In this document: positions 35,541 to 43,346 of the stretch, one piece after another
Layout of the letters: each line of letters starts with the position of its first letter
Numbering within the stretch: position 1 is the stretch's first letter
NCBI GenBank assembly: GCA_951813545.1
Contig: OX638352.1
Span: 2,046,001 to 2,110,000 of the forward strand
Direction of reading: 5' to 3'
Source of the DNA: an uncultured Poribacteria bacterium
GTDB lineage: Bacteria; Poribacteria; WGA-4E; WGA-3G
DNA length: 64,000 nucleotides
The notes under the pieces: generated by a model
Database searches by the model: none
What the model was told of the DNA's origin: nothing
The model's input: the letters and a program-made list of their open reading frames with translations, nothing else
Program-made: the position numbers and the translations under genes

Positions 35541-36154
35541 TATTTTACCTCCGGTTAAATGGGGAGCAAGCCCCACGCTTCTTGTTATAGCGTGCTGGTT
35601 TCTTTTTATACCCGAATTATGATACAATAAAAACCAGTGCTGCCATAACCGTCTAAAACTTCACTATGGCAGTGCCGCGCCGACGGTGTTCCTACCACCC
35701 TCGGCGCACCTCTCAAAAAATCAGAGGGCCTGCCACTTACAACGATGATTTCGTCAAAACAGACGAAAATCTATGTTTTTCCCATCACCGTCTTAATTAA
35801 CGTCTGATATTTCTCAAAACTGCTCAGATGTCAATACCTAACAGTGATCCTCGAATATGTGCTCATGAAAATGCGAACCGAAACGTCTTTCTTATCTGAG
35901 AGATCTGCCTTATTTTCGCCCCAAAAAGGTGTTAGAGGACCAATAAAAAGCGAAAATTCTACAGAAAACCCGTTGACAATCTTCAGAGTGCCTACGCATT
36001 TCTCCGTAAAGTCCCCTGATAAGGGAGATTGAGGGAGTTAAATCAAACGAAATACGCTCACTGTGAGGCATTTTGCGCAAAATATACCCTTTTTTCCTTC
36101 AATTTCCGTAAGTCCTGGTTAATTGTAAAAACTACCATAAATGGCCCTATGCAG
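35541..36154. other. Non-coding stretch with conserved leader and three consecutive hairpins
   Basis: No supported gene. 35541-35580 carries the leader shared with 34287 (TGGGG..CCCCA hairpin then CCGGAGGTAAAATA). 35640-35727 contains three adjacent hairpins: CTGCCATA/TATGGCAG, GTG..CGCCGA/TCGGCG..CAC, and CCTCT/AGAGG. On the minus strand the last stem is followed by a T5 run, so a small RNA is possible. Confidence 0.4.
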
Positions 36155-36745
36155 TCACTCACCCCTTTTGGGCGTAAGTGACACACCGAGACGCTCACGG
36201 ACGACTCTCCGTATCTTATTCCGACGAGACTTTACGGTGTTTTGCGGAATCTTTAGCACTGCTGCTGACTCAGCTTCTGTCAGTCCGCGTTCCCACAATT
36301 CAAAGACTTCTACATAAATGGATCCCATCTCCTCAACTACCTCTCGAATTTCTAAGACACGTTCATGTAGGTAATACTTTTGGAAACCTCGTTGCCTTTC
36401 TTGCTCAGCGGCGGATGCATAGTGTTCGTCAGCATATTCCCTTATGATGCCGCGCTTTTTGGCATCCACAAGGAATGCTTTGCACTTACTCCGCGCGACC
36501 TGTTTCAGCCACTGTTCTGCAGAACGGATGTCGTCTGACTGCTTACCGATGCGCCGCACAATCGCGAGGACAGTTTCTGAATAGATATTCTTCTCTTCCT
36601 CGGTATTGCGGATTTCACGATGGATGATAGTCCGCAGCAGCCGTTCATACTTTTTTATCAGGGCTCCAAGTGCATTATTATCTCCGACCTGAATGCGCGC
36701 CAGTAATATTTCATCTGAGAGGCTTGTGAGGTTTTCTGTCTCCAT
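36155..36745 (-). CDS. ECF-type RNA polymerase sigma factor
   Basis: A 196-residue sigma-70 family protein of the extracytoplasmic-function type. Region 2 spans about residues 10-90 (DNNALGALIKKYERLLRTII...AEQWLKQVARSKCKAFL) and region 4 about 135-190 with the helix-turn-helix LTEAESAAVLKIPQNTVKSRRNKIRR. No anti-sigma factor or other gene adjoins it; the next gene reads in the opposite direction. Start ATG at 36745. Its target promoters are not visible here. Confidence 0.9.
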   Translation of the reverse strand: METENLTSLSDEILLARIQVGDNNALGALIKKYERLLRTIIHREIRNTEEEKNIYSETVLAIVRRIGKQSDDIRSAEQWLKQVARSKCKAFLVDAKKRGIIREYADEHYASAAEQERQRGFQKYYLHERVLEIREVVEEMGSIYVEVFELWERGLTEAESAAVLKIPQNTVKSRRNKIRRVVRERLGVSLTPKRGE

Positions 36746-37050
36746 TCATACAACAAGACCCTGAAAAAGACATAAAAGGTCACGGTGATGCAAAAAATTC
36801 ACTTTACGGAAATTGTGAGTTCCGCAATCCAATCTACAAATTACTGATATGGAAGGCGAAAAACGGATTAGAAACCCCACTAATGAAGCTGGATAAGGGC
36901 AAAAATGGAAATCGCATGGATCTGATTACGATGTTGACGCAGCGTCTGTTTTGTGCTATATTTGTTAGTATGAAATAAATAGGGAAATGAAAAGAGGGTT
37001 TCAATCTATTTTGAGATCAAAACCCTATAGTGGGGAGGTTAGTCAACTTA
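36746..37050. other. Intergenic region between sigma factor and SDR gene
   Basis: Divergent control region of about 300 bases. It contains the promoter at 36934-36962 for the SDR gene. Nothing else recognisable on the sigma-factor side. Confidence 0.6.
36934..36962 (+). promoter_or_regulatory. Sigma-70-type promoter of the SDR gene
   Basis: TTGACG at 36934-36939, 17-base spacer, TATATT at 36957-36962. Confidence 0.65.
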
Positions 37051-37800
37051 ATGAGATTTCAGGGAAGGGTAGCATTGGTAACCGGCGGAAGCCGTGGCAT
37101 TGGAAAGGCAACCGCGCTAAAACTTGCTGGTGAAGGTGCGACTGTTGCTGTTCATTATTCCCGCGCGATTGATAAAGCGGAAGCCGTCTGCGAACAGATT
37201 CGCGGCTTGGGACAGGAAGCAATACCCGTCCAAGCCGATATCGCCGATAGAGATGCCGTGAACAGAATGGTCGCGACGGTGACAGAAGAACTCGGTGTAA
37301 TTGAACTGCTGGTAAACAACGCTGGAGATGTTGGCGACATGACGTTTGAAGAACTCACGCCTGAACACTGGGATCGGATTGTTGCGATTAACCTGACGGG
37401 TCCCTTCAACGTGTTGTGGGCAGTCAAACCGGGAATGATTGAGAGACAGTTTGGACGTGTCGTTAACGTATCGTCAATCGCAGCATTAGCAGTCCGTCCG
37501 AACCAACTGCCTTATGCGGCAGCGAAAGCTGGGGTTATCTCTCTGACGAAATCATGTTGTGGACCGCTTGCACCGCACAACATCCGCATCAATTCGGTTG
37601 CGCCGGGGGCAATAGCAACAGACATGCTTGGTGAAGTCTCAACAGAAATGGTGGAACAGCTCCGGTCTACGACACCACTTGGCAGACTCGGTGAACCGGA
37701 AGAGATGGCAGGTGTGATAGCGTTCCTCTTGAGCGAGGAATCGAGTTATATGACGGGTTCGACTGTAATTGCCAGCGGTGGGCGCATCCTCATTCCGTAG
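37051..37800 (+). CDS. Short-chain dehydrogenase/reductase (SDR)
   Basis: A 249-residue NAD(P)-dependent oxidoreductase with a Rossmann fold. Cofactor loop TGGSRGIG is at residues 11-18, NNAG follows near 90, and the catalytic Ser/Tyr/Lys lie in VNVSSIAAL and QLPYAAAKAG. Closest in pattern to the FabG-type classical SDRs, but without other fatty-acid genes near, so a sugar or polyol substrate is equally likely. Start at 37051 (MRFQGRVALV) is the family-typical one; GGGGAGG lies about 12 bases upstream. A GTG at 37030 is less likely. Confidence 0.92.
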   Translation: MRFQGRVALVTGGSRGIGKATALKLAGEGATVAVHYSRAIDKAEAVCEQIRGLGQEAIPVQADIADRDAVNRMVATVTEELGVIELLVNNAGDVGDMTFEELTPEHWDRIVAINLTGPFNVLWAVKPGMIERQFGRVVNVSSIAALAVRPNQLPYAAAKAGVISLTKSCCGPLAPHNIRINSVAPGAIATDMLGEVSTEMVEQLRSTTPLGRLGEPEEMAGVIAFLLSEESSYMTGSTVIASGGRILIP

Positions 37801-37818
37801 GGTGCACAGCCTAACAGG

Positions 37819-39123
37819 CTATGCTACAATAAGCGCAAGCTGTGTCTCACCGATTTCCAAGTCGAACGCTATGAAGGTCTGTTGGTTTCCCTCAATAAGA
37901 AACGTATCTCTCTGAAAATCGCGGCGGGAATGCACTTCGCGCAGATCCCATCCATTGACCTGAACATGACGTATTGGGGCATCAATAGCCAGCGTAAAGT
38001 TCGCTGTTGGGAATTGCGTGGAAAGATTAATCTGCTGGATGCGGTTAGAAACCACACCTACCGGAAGCACTGTAATATCAGTGAGTTCACGCGCCATCCA
38101 ATAATGACCAATCTCCGAGGTTTTCATCCAGAGTGTCTTTGTACCATCCGGGTCATAATTGTCAAGTCGAGTTTTGACAGTCTTCAGAATCTCAAATCCA
38201 CATTTCTCACCGTTGAAATAGAAACCGGGCCAATGTCCGACGAGGACACACGGGAGCTCCTTTTCAAGAATTGGCGGCAAGCGACCTTCCTGTAAATCTT
38301 CCGTGATGAATCGGTCAGCATCTCCCAAATCGTAGCCCGTCCAGCCACCGAACCAGTCACCAGCACATGCGACAATACTGGCAATAGCGACTCCGTTCTC
38401 CTTTTCAGGATACCAGATAGGCACATCCGGAAGTTCATCATTTTTGAGCCAAAGGAAATAGAACGGACGCGGGTTGTTATTGACATGCTGAGAGGCTGTT
38501 AGCACCGCTTTCGCATACGCTGCTTCTTGGCGTTTTCCAAAGGCACCGGGACTCGTCACGCCTTCACACGGAATACCAACATTATCAAGTATTTCCATTG
38601 CTGCGATGATGTAGTCCGTGAGCCTATTATCGACGGGTGGGTTCACCCATTCCACCTGCTCCCATTCCTCTGTGAGAGCGAATGTGTCCAGATCAACAAC
38701 AGCAGTATGGGTGAGCATCTCCGGTGTCAAATCGAAACTGGGCCAGATAAGTTCACGGTAAACTCGCATCCACGCTTGATATTCCAATGTCGAACTTTTC
38801 TCTACAACTTGGGCAGGAAATCCTTCATCAACGCGCCCCACTCCAGCGGGATAGGGAATAAGGCTGAATTTGCCTTTCACGCCGTTCTCCCAACACCATT
38901 CTGCCCACTCCGCTGCAAAATCTGCGGGGATTGTTGGTGGTATTTTTTTCAGTTGAGCGGCGTTTCCCTCCCAACGGTCAGGTGGAACACCCGGTTGGTG
39001 TCGTGCTTTCCATGCATGTCGTTGTTGTATCCAATAATAGGTGAGATTGATTACTGGACACGAATCGTCAACGATGAGAGAGAGAGGCGTCCTTAACAAC
39101 GGGTTGCAAACAGTGATATTCAT
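37819..39123 (-). CDS. Hypothetical protein, possible deacetylase/glycosidase-like fold
   Basis: A 434-residue protein without signal peptide. The opening PLSLIVDDSCPVINL and later GVKGKFSLIPYPAG, with Asp-rich strand ends, recall (beta/alpha)-barrel polysaccharide deacetylase-like proteins, but I cannot assign a family with certainty. A C-terminal beta-rich segment follows about residue 340. The gene converges on the SDR gene (18 bases apart). Function unknown; carbohydrate-related role inferred from context. Confidence 0.78.
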   Translation of the reverse strand: MNITVCNPLLRTPLSLIVDDSCPVINLTYYWIQQRHAWKARHQPGVPPDRWEGNAAQLKKIPPTIPADFAAEWAEWCWENGVKGKFSLIPYPAGVGRVDEGFPAQVVEKSSTLEYQAWMRVYRELIWPSFDLTPEMLTHTAVVDLDTFALTEEWEQVEWVNPPVDNRLTDYIIAAMEILDNVGIPCEGVTSPGAFGKRQEAAYAKAVLTASQHVNNNPRPFYFLWLKNDELPDVPIWYPEKENGVAIASIVACAGDWFGGWTGYDLGDADRFITEDLQEGRLPPILEKELPCVLVGHWPGFYFNGEKCGFEILKTVKTRLDNYDPDGTKTLWMKTSEIGHYWMARELTDITVLPVGVVSNRIQQINLSTQFPTANFTLAIDAPIRHVQVNGWDLREVHSRRDFQRDTFLIEGNQQTFIAFDLEIGETQLALIVA

Positions 39124-39181
39124 AATTATGTGTTTTCTGTAGGGGCAGCATAGGAAGTACTACCGTAGATACCTGCCAAGG

Positions 39182-39949
39182 CTAAATCTCTTGGAGACAA
39201 CTTCTAATATAAGGCACATCATCCACCCATAAACTATCAACCCCACCGGATTGCTGCGGCGAGACTGCCCAAGCGACATCCTTCGCCGTCTGAATAAACC
39301 CAGCTTCCACAACAATCCCGTTCGCACGGAGTTGCTTGATTTGACGCGTAACAGTGCGCGTGAAAGTGTTATAGAGTTGAAAATGGTTAATCCCACTCCA
39401 CCCTAAGATGATGCAGCTTGCGTCAATAGCAGTGGCAGCCTTGTGGAAGTTCGCCATCGGGTTGATGAGAATTGCGCTCGTCTGCAATCTCGGTTCTAAA
39501 CGTTTGGCATCCACAAGCAGATGTTTTTGAAGGTAAAAAGTGAGAATACTGGTGAGGTGGACGACCTCAAAATGCCGAATCCGTTCTACGATGATAGGGA
39601 GCACCTCCGGTACGTCTGTCTTCGGCTCAATGAAGCACGGCATCTGATGCTCCCGTGTAAATCGAAGAGCATCATCAAGGTGTGCAACCGGTTCATCAGA
39701 GGTTTCCATCGTCAGTTGTTGGACTTCTTTCCAAGTGAGTTGACTCAGAGGTATTGCACACCCGGTGGCTTTCCGAATATCATCTCGGTTGAAGCCGACA
39801 TGGATCAACACAGGTTGCTTGTCTTGGGTGAGACAGACATCAAACTCATATCCATCAGCACCGTCTGCCAAAGCCTGCTTGAAAGAAGCAAGTGTGTTTT
39901 CAGGTGCGCGCCCCATGCCGCCACGATGTGCTAAGAGTTGAATCTGCAT
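39182..39949 (-). CDS. Glycerophosphodiester phosphodiesterase-family protein
   Basis: A 255-residue TIM-barrel phosphodiesterase-type protein. It has AHRGGMGRAPENT (catalytic His and Arg), the YEFDV metal ligands, and FIEPKTD with the third metal ligand Glu. The usual second-histidine HD motif reads IHVG, so the Asp is replaced by Val while the His stays. The ATG at 39949 has no ribosome-binding site of its own and lies 9 bases beyond the stop of a 26-codon ORF with a strong one; translation is likely coupled. Acts on glycerophosphodiesters or related glycan-phosphates. Confidence 0.85.
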   Translation of the reverse strand: MQIQLLAHRGGMGRAPENTLASFKQALADGADGYEFDVCLTQDKQPVLIHVGFNRDDIRKATGCAIPLSQLTWKEVQQLTMETSDEPVAHLDDALRFTREHQMPCFIEPKTDVPEVLPIIVERIRHFEVVHLTSILTFYLQKHLLVDAKRLEPRLQTSAILINPMANFHKAATAIDASCIILGWSGINHFQLYNTFTRTVTRQIKQLRANGIVVEAGFIQTAKDVAWAVSPQQSGGVDSLWVDDVPYIRSCLQEI

Positions 39950-39958
39950 AGTTATTAC

Positions 39959-40039
39959 TTAACCAATTTCTGCTGATTGTTTAACACCACTCAGTAAATG
40001 TTCCACTTTTAGTTCCGCTGGGTTCTCAATGGTGGCCAT
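39959..40039 (-). CDS. 26-residue small ORF upstream of the GDPD gene
   Basis: Too short for most gene finders, but it has an excellent ribosome-binding site (AGGAGG at 40047-40052, 7 bases from the ATG at 40039). It starts MATIENPAELKVEHLLSGV and ends with TAA at 39959-39961. Its stop is 9 bases before the ATG of the GDPD gene, which lacks its own site. It may be a coupling leader peptide or the remnant N-terminus of a lost gene. The preceding epimerase stops 47 bases upstream. Confidence 0.55.
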   Translation of the reverse strand: MATIENPAELKVEHLLSGVKQSAEIG

Positions 40040-40086
40040 CACTATTCCTCCTGCGAACCTTTGATAAGCATTGCGCACAACCCAAT

Positions 40087-40812
40087 TTAATCCTTTTTGT
40101 GCCACATCCGCTCAAAGTTATCCTGTGGGGCAAAACCTAAGATGCGTTTCGTTTTGACATTCGAGAATTGCTGATGCGGCAGATCCGCGAAGATATTGAA
40201 AATTTCACAGCGGGAGGGAAGTTCTGCCAGATCGATCTCCAAGCCGAGCCGGAATGCTTCACCTGCGTCCCGCCAACTGACAGAGAAGGGGTTGAGATCC
40301 GTGCCTTCCGCTTGATCTTCGTGCTCCCGGAAACTAAGGAACAGGTAGCAAAGCACATAAATATCGTAATGCTCGGTGAAGACTTTACAGATTTCCTGTC
40401 CGAGTCCCTTGGTCAACGGATAGAGTCCGGTGCTTGTGTGCGGTGGAACATCCGGATTAATCTCGTAATCGTAGGTGGTATAGTCATCCCCTTGGATGGT
40501 GAAATGCGGACCCGTGTTGATAACACGGCGGATACCGTGTTCGACAGCGGCGCGCATCATATTATAACACCCACGTGTGCTGACATCAAAAGCCAACTGT
40601 CGGTCATGTCGGAGTACGGAGCAGTTGAGAATCGCATCCATTCCCTCAGCGGCGCGCATGACTTGATCCAACGAACCGACATCAATGTGCATCGATTCAT
40701 GCTTCGTTTCAATGTCGTTGATGTCCGTAACACGTAAAGTATAATAAGGCTCCAACACTTTGACGACATGTGGTCCAAGGTAGCCGTTACCGCCTAAAAT
40801 GAGAACCCTCAT
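40087..40812 (-). CDS. NAD-dependent epimerase/dehydratase family protein (copy 2)
   Basis: About 241 residues, extended-SDR type. Rossmann motif GGNGYLG at residues 7-13 of MRVLILGGNGYLGPHVV, and a YPLTKGLG segment at the catalytic Tyr-Lys. Start at 40812 follows GGAGG and lies immediately past the TAG of the upstream epimerase (40814-40816). It is probably an NAD-dependent sugar epimerase or reductase; the substrate is unknown. The pair with 40814-41533 points to a joint pathway. Confidence 0.88.
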   Translation of the reverse strand: MRVLILGGNGYLGPHVVKVLEPYYTLRVTDINDIETKHESMHIDVGSLDQVMRAAEGMDAILNCSVLRHDRQLAFDVSTRGCYNMMRAAVEHGIRRVINTGPHFTIQGDDYTTYDYEINPDVPPHTSTGLYPLTKGLGQEICKVFTEHYDIYVLCYLFLSFREHEDQAEGTDLNPFSVSWRDAGEAFRLGLEIDLAELPSRCEIFNIFADLPHQQFSNVKTKRILGFAPQDNFERMWHKKD

Positions 40813-40813
40813 G

Positions 40814-41533
40814 CTACGCCTCCTTTGCCTGTGATGGCACGAATTGCGGTTCAAATTTCAGATGTCCCTTTGCTTTCCCAATCGAGAAACGGGAACCGGG
40901 GAATTCTGACTGGACATGAAAAATTCGCCACGGTGAGGGCGATTCAAGTGCGCCTTGAAACGCAGCGACTGCATCGTTCACCTCAAGCCACATTGAATCG
41001 TATTCAGAGGTTGCTATGGCATCAGCAGTGACGAGATTGCCGAGGCGAAGGCATGTTACGTTGATTTTACCTTCGCGACCGAACTCTCTGCACGTGAACT
41101 CCCCAAGATGCTTTGAAAGCACGAAACTATCAACAGAGGGACGGGGTCGCCAACTCTCTGTAACCGTCCAATCTTCACCGTGCTGCTCGAAGAGGCGGAG
41201 CGTACTTGCGTAAATGACATGTTTTACGCCTTCCTCGGATGCCGCCATCAGTAGGTTATAAGTGCAGCGCGTCTGATAATCAATAGCGTAATTATCGGGT
41301 TGGTCCGCTTCAGCAAGGAGATCGGGTGGGACCTCGGCGATGTGGATAATCGTATCCATGTCGCGCACGAGTTCGTTGGTTGCTTCCTCGTGCCCAAGTT
41401 CGCTTTGCACGAACGTTCCGTCAACATTCTCTACGGGCTGCAATTCCGTTAGGCGGAGTGCATGTGCTTCTGATAACGCTGCTGCCACGTTGCGCGCCAG
41501 TTCAGAAGCAGCGGAGGTAATCAAGATATTCAT
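40814..41533 (-). CDS. NAD-dependent epimerase/dehydratase family protein (copy 1)
   Basis: A 239-residue extended-SDR protein. The N-terminal Rossmann motif is somewhat degenerate: MNILITSAASELARN where GxxGxxG is expected, so cofactor binding may be weakened. The catalytic Tyr-Lys appears to be replaced by SFVLSKHLGEF. Start ATG at 41533. Its stop is one base before the next gene's ATG. Only distantly similar to its neighbour at 40087. Function inferred from fold. Confidence 0.8.
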   Translation of the reverse strand: MNILITSAASELARNVAAALSEAHALRLTELQPVENVDGTFVQSELGHEEATNELVRDMDTIIHIAEVPPDLLAEADQPDNYAIDYQTRCTYNLLMAASEEGVKHVIYASTLRLFEQHGEDWTVTESWRPRPSVDSFVLSKHLGEFTCREFGREGKINVTCLRLGNLVTADAIATSEYDSMWLEVNDAVAAFQGALESPSPWRIFHVQSEFPGSRFSIGKAKGHLKFEPQFVPSQAKEA

Positions 41534-41668
41534 AGTTTTAATTATTAAGTTCTTGTTCCGATTTTTCCGTTGTCAAAATCGGGTTACCGACGAGGACAAG
41601 CAACATCGGGATAATTAAAGGTTTAAGGGACTGTAGGTACAGAACAAAAAATGATTTGTGAACGACCT

Positions 41669-42076
41669 CTACAAAGCCTCTCGAATTTTAGCCGCAATGT
41701 TACCAATCTCCTCCATATCTCCTTCACTCGGTCGCCACGGTAATCGAAGTGGATCCCCTTCCCATCGCGGAATCAGGTGGAGGTGAAAATGAAAAACGGT
41801 CTGAAATCCTGCGGCTTCATTCGACTGAACGAGGTTAAGCCCATCAGCGTTCAATGCCGTCCGGATCGCGTTTGCGAGTGGGATCGCGGCTTGCATAATT
41901 TTACTGCCCATCTCTGTGGACATATCAAAGATATTTCGATAGTGTTGCTTCGGTATAAGGAGGGTATGCCCCGGGTTCGCGGGAGCAATATCCATAAATG
42001 CGAAGACGTGTTCATCTTCATACACTGTGGCTGCCGGAATATCACCAGCAATAATCGCACAAAAGATACAATCCAT
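41669..42076 (-). CDS. HIT-family hydrolase
   Basis: About 135 residues. A histidine-triad nucleotide-binding hydrolase: MDCIFCAIIAGDIPA at the start and the triad HFHLHLIPR at about residues 98-106. Acts on nucleotidyl-conjugates such as AMP-lysine or Ap4A. Start at 42076, directly after the A-rich end of a dispersed repeat (42077-42099), which supplies AAGGA. The longer frame to 42136 runs through the repeat and is rejected. Confidence 0.92.
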   Translation of the reverse strand: MDCIFCAIIAGDIPAATVYEDEHVFAFMDIAPANPGHTLLIPKQHYRNIFDMSTEMGSKIMQAAIPLANAIRTALNADGLNLVQSNEAAGFQTVFHFHLHLIPRWEGDPLRLPWRPSEGDMEEIGNIAAKIREAL

Positions 42077-42099
42077 TTTTTTAATTTTCCTTGCGGTTA
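42077..42099 (-). repeat. Dispersed repeat end, copy C
   Basis: ACCGCAAGGAAAATTAAAAA, the same ~20-base end block as at 28577 and 45266, again abutting a start codon (HIT gene ATG at 42076). The rest of the repeat body is absent. Confidence 0.75.
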
Positions 42100-42283
42100 A
42101 ACGACGCGAACTTGGAATTTGACACGCCGTCCTCAAAGAGCGGGTCTTCTCATTATTTTACCAAATTTGGCATAGAAAATCAACTGGAAACTTACGCTCA
42201 AAAAATAGAAGTGTGGTATACTGATTTATGTCAGAACCACCTTACCCAAAAACGTCGAAAAACAAAAGCAAAGGAGCGTCAAA

Positions 42284-42913
42284 ATGAGATGTGCTTTCAT
42301 CCGTCTACGCATAGCACTGATCGGTATTTTCGTCGGTACCCTTCTCCTTTATGGTTGTGCTAGCAAAAATACCAAAATTGTGGAATCTGAAACGCGCTCT
42401 GAAGATGGACAAACTGTCCATTTGTCTAAAGGTGAAAACGCGAAGGTGAAGAAATCGAAAGAAGATTTTATCATTGGATTCAATCCATTCAAGGACGATC
42501 CGGATAACCCCAGTCCACACAATCCACTCATCAAGAAGTTTGGGGATATTCCGCAAGTTCGGACCTTTATACGGCTACAACGAAAATATTTAAGCGGCAC
42601 ACCGCTCACAATTGATGAGGCGATTGCACTTTTTACCGCAGATCTATACCTATATTCACACAAAAGCACAGAAGGGTTGCTAAAATATCTAAAAAAACGC
42701 AAAAAGGAATTAGAAGCGAGTGGAAGAGAGGATGAGTTTGAATGGAAGTATACTGGGACAACATCGTACCGTAGTGATGGCAGAAAAACAACCATCCACC
42801 CTGACGGCAGCAAGACGGTATACGACTCGCGTGTGGAAGGTGGTGTAATAGAGGTCCCAGCGCAAGCAGAATCCCCTTACACAGACGATACAGGCGATGA
42901 TGAAAAGCCTTGA
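42284..42913 (+). CDS. Lipoprotein of unknown function
   Basis: A 209-residue lipoprotein: signal peptide with the lipobox LYGC (cysteine at residue 25), so it is anchored to a membrane by acylation. The mature part is charged and ends in an acidic tail. AAGGAG precedes the ATG at 42284. The GTGGTATACTG around 42215 suggests a -10 element, TATACT at 42217-42222, with only a weak -35. A perfect Rho-independent terminator follows at 42951-42979. Function unknown. Confidence 0.82.
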   Translation: MRCAFIRLRIALIGIFVGTLLLYGCASKNTKIVESETRSEDGQTVHLSKGENAKVKKSKEDFIIGFNPFKDDPDNPSPHNPLIKKFGDIPQVRTFIRLQRKYLSGTPLTIDEAIALFTADLYLYSHKSTEGLLKYLKKRKKELEASGREDEFEWKYTGTTSYRSDGRKTTIHPDGSKTVYDSRVEGGVIEVPAQAESPYTDDTGDDEKP

Positions 42914-42950
42914 CAGACTTTTTAAAATTGGGTGTTTTTCAGTAATTTAC

Positions 42951-42979
42951 GGGGTCTGCTGCAGCAGACCCCGTTTTTT
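42951..42979 (+). terminator. Rho-independent terminator of the lipoprotein gene
   Basis: A 22-base perfect palindrome (GGGGTCTGCT / AGCAGACCCC with GC in the centre) followed by GTTTTTT. Confidence 0.9.
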
Positions 42980-42990
42980 AGATTTCCTGC

Positions 42991-43176
42991 TTATTTCCGT
43001 TTTGGGAGAGCATTGATAGCATACCACAGAAGCGTCGCAAGACCACGGCGTTGATGGCTTGTCGCTCGCGGACGCCTATAGTGAATGCTACCGTACCTAC
43101 ACCCCATGGCATTGTAGAGTGTAGTCTTTTTGACCCTTACCAGTTTTAAAGCCTCCGAGACCGTCAATTTTGACAC
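42991..43176 (-). CDS. Small helix-turn-helix-like protein, possibly truncated
   Basis: 61 residues from a GTG at 43176, preceded by GGAGG. The N-terminus SKLTVSEALKLVRVKKTTLYNAM looks like an excisionase/phage-type helix-turn-helix. The following basic segment (RRPRATSHQRRG) is not recognisable and may reflect a truncated or frameshifted gene. The ORF ends 12 bases from the terminator of the preceding plus-strand gene. Confidence 0.35.
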   Translation of the reverse strand: MSKLTVSEALKLVRVKKTTLYNAMGCRYGSIHYRRPRATSHQRRGLATLLWYAINALPKRK

Positions 43177-43346
43177 TTCAAAACCCTCCAAACGTTTCCA
43201 ACTTACGGTATTAACGTAAAAAAATGCCTATCGGGTACAAACATTAGTGTAGGAAAACCCAACCTAATAGATTGTTGAGACGCACAACAGCGAAAAAAGG
43301 TTTAATAATATTACATTAATTATTAGATTTTAGGTACTCACTTTCC

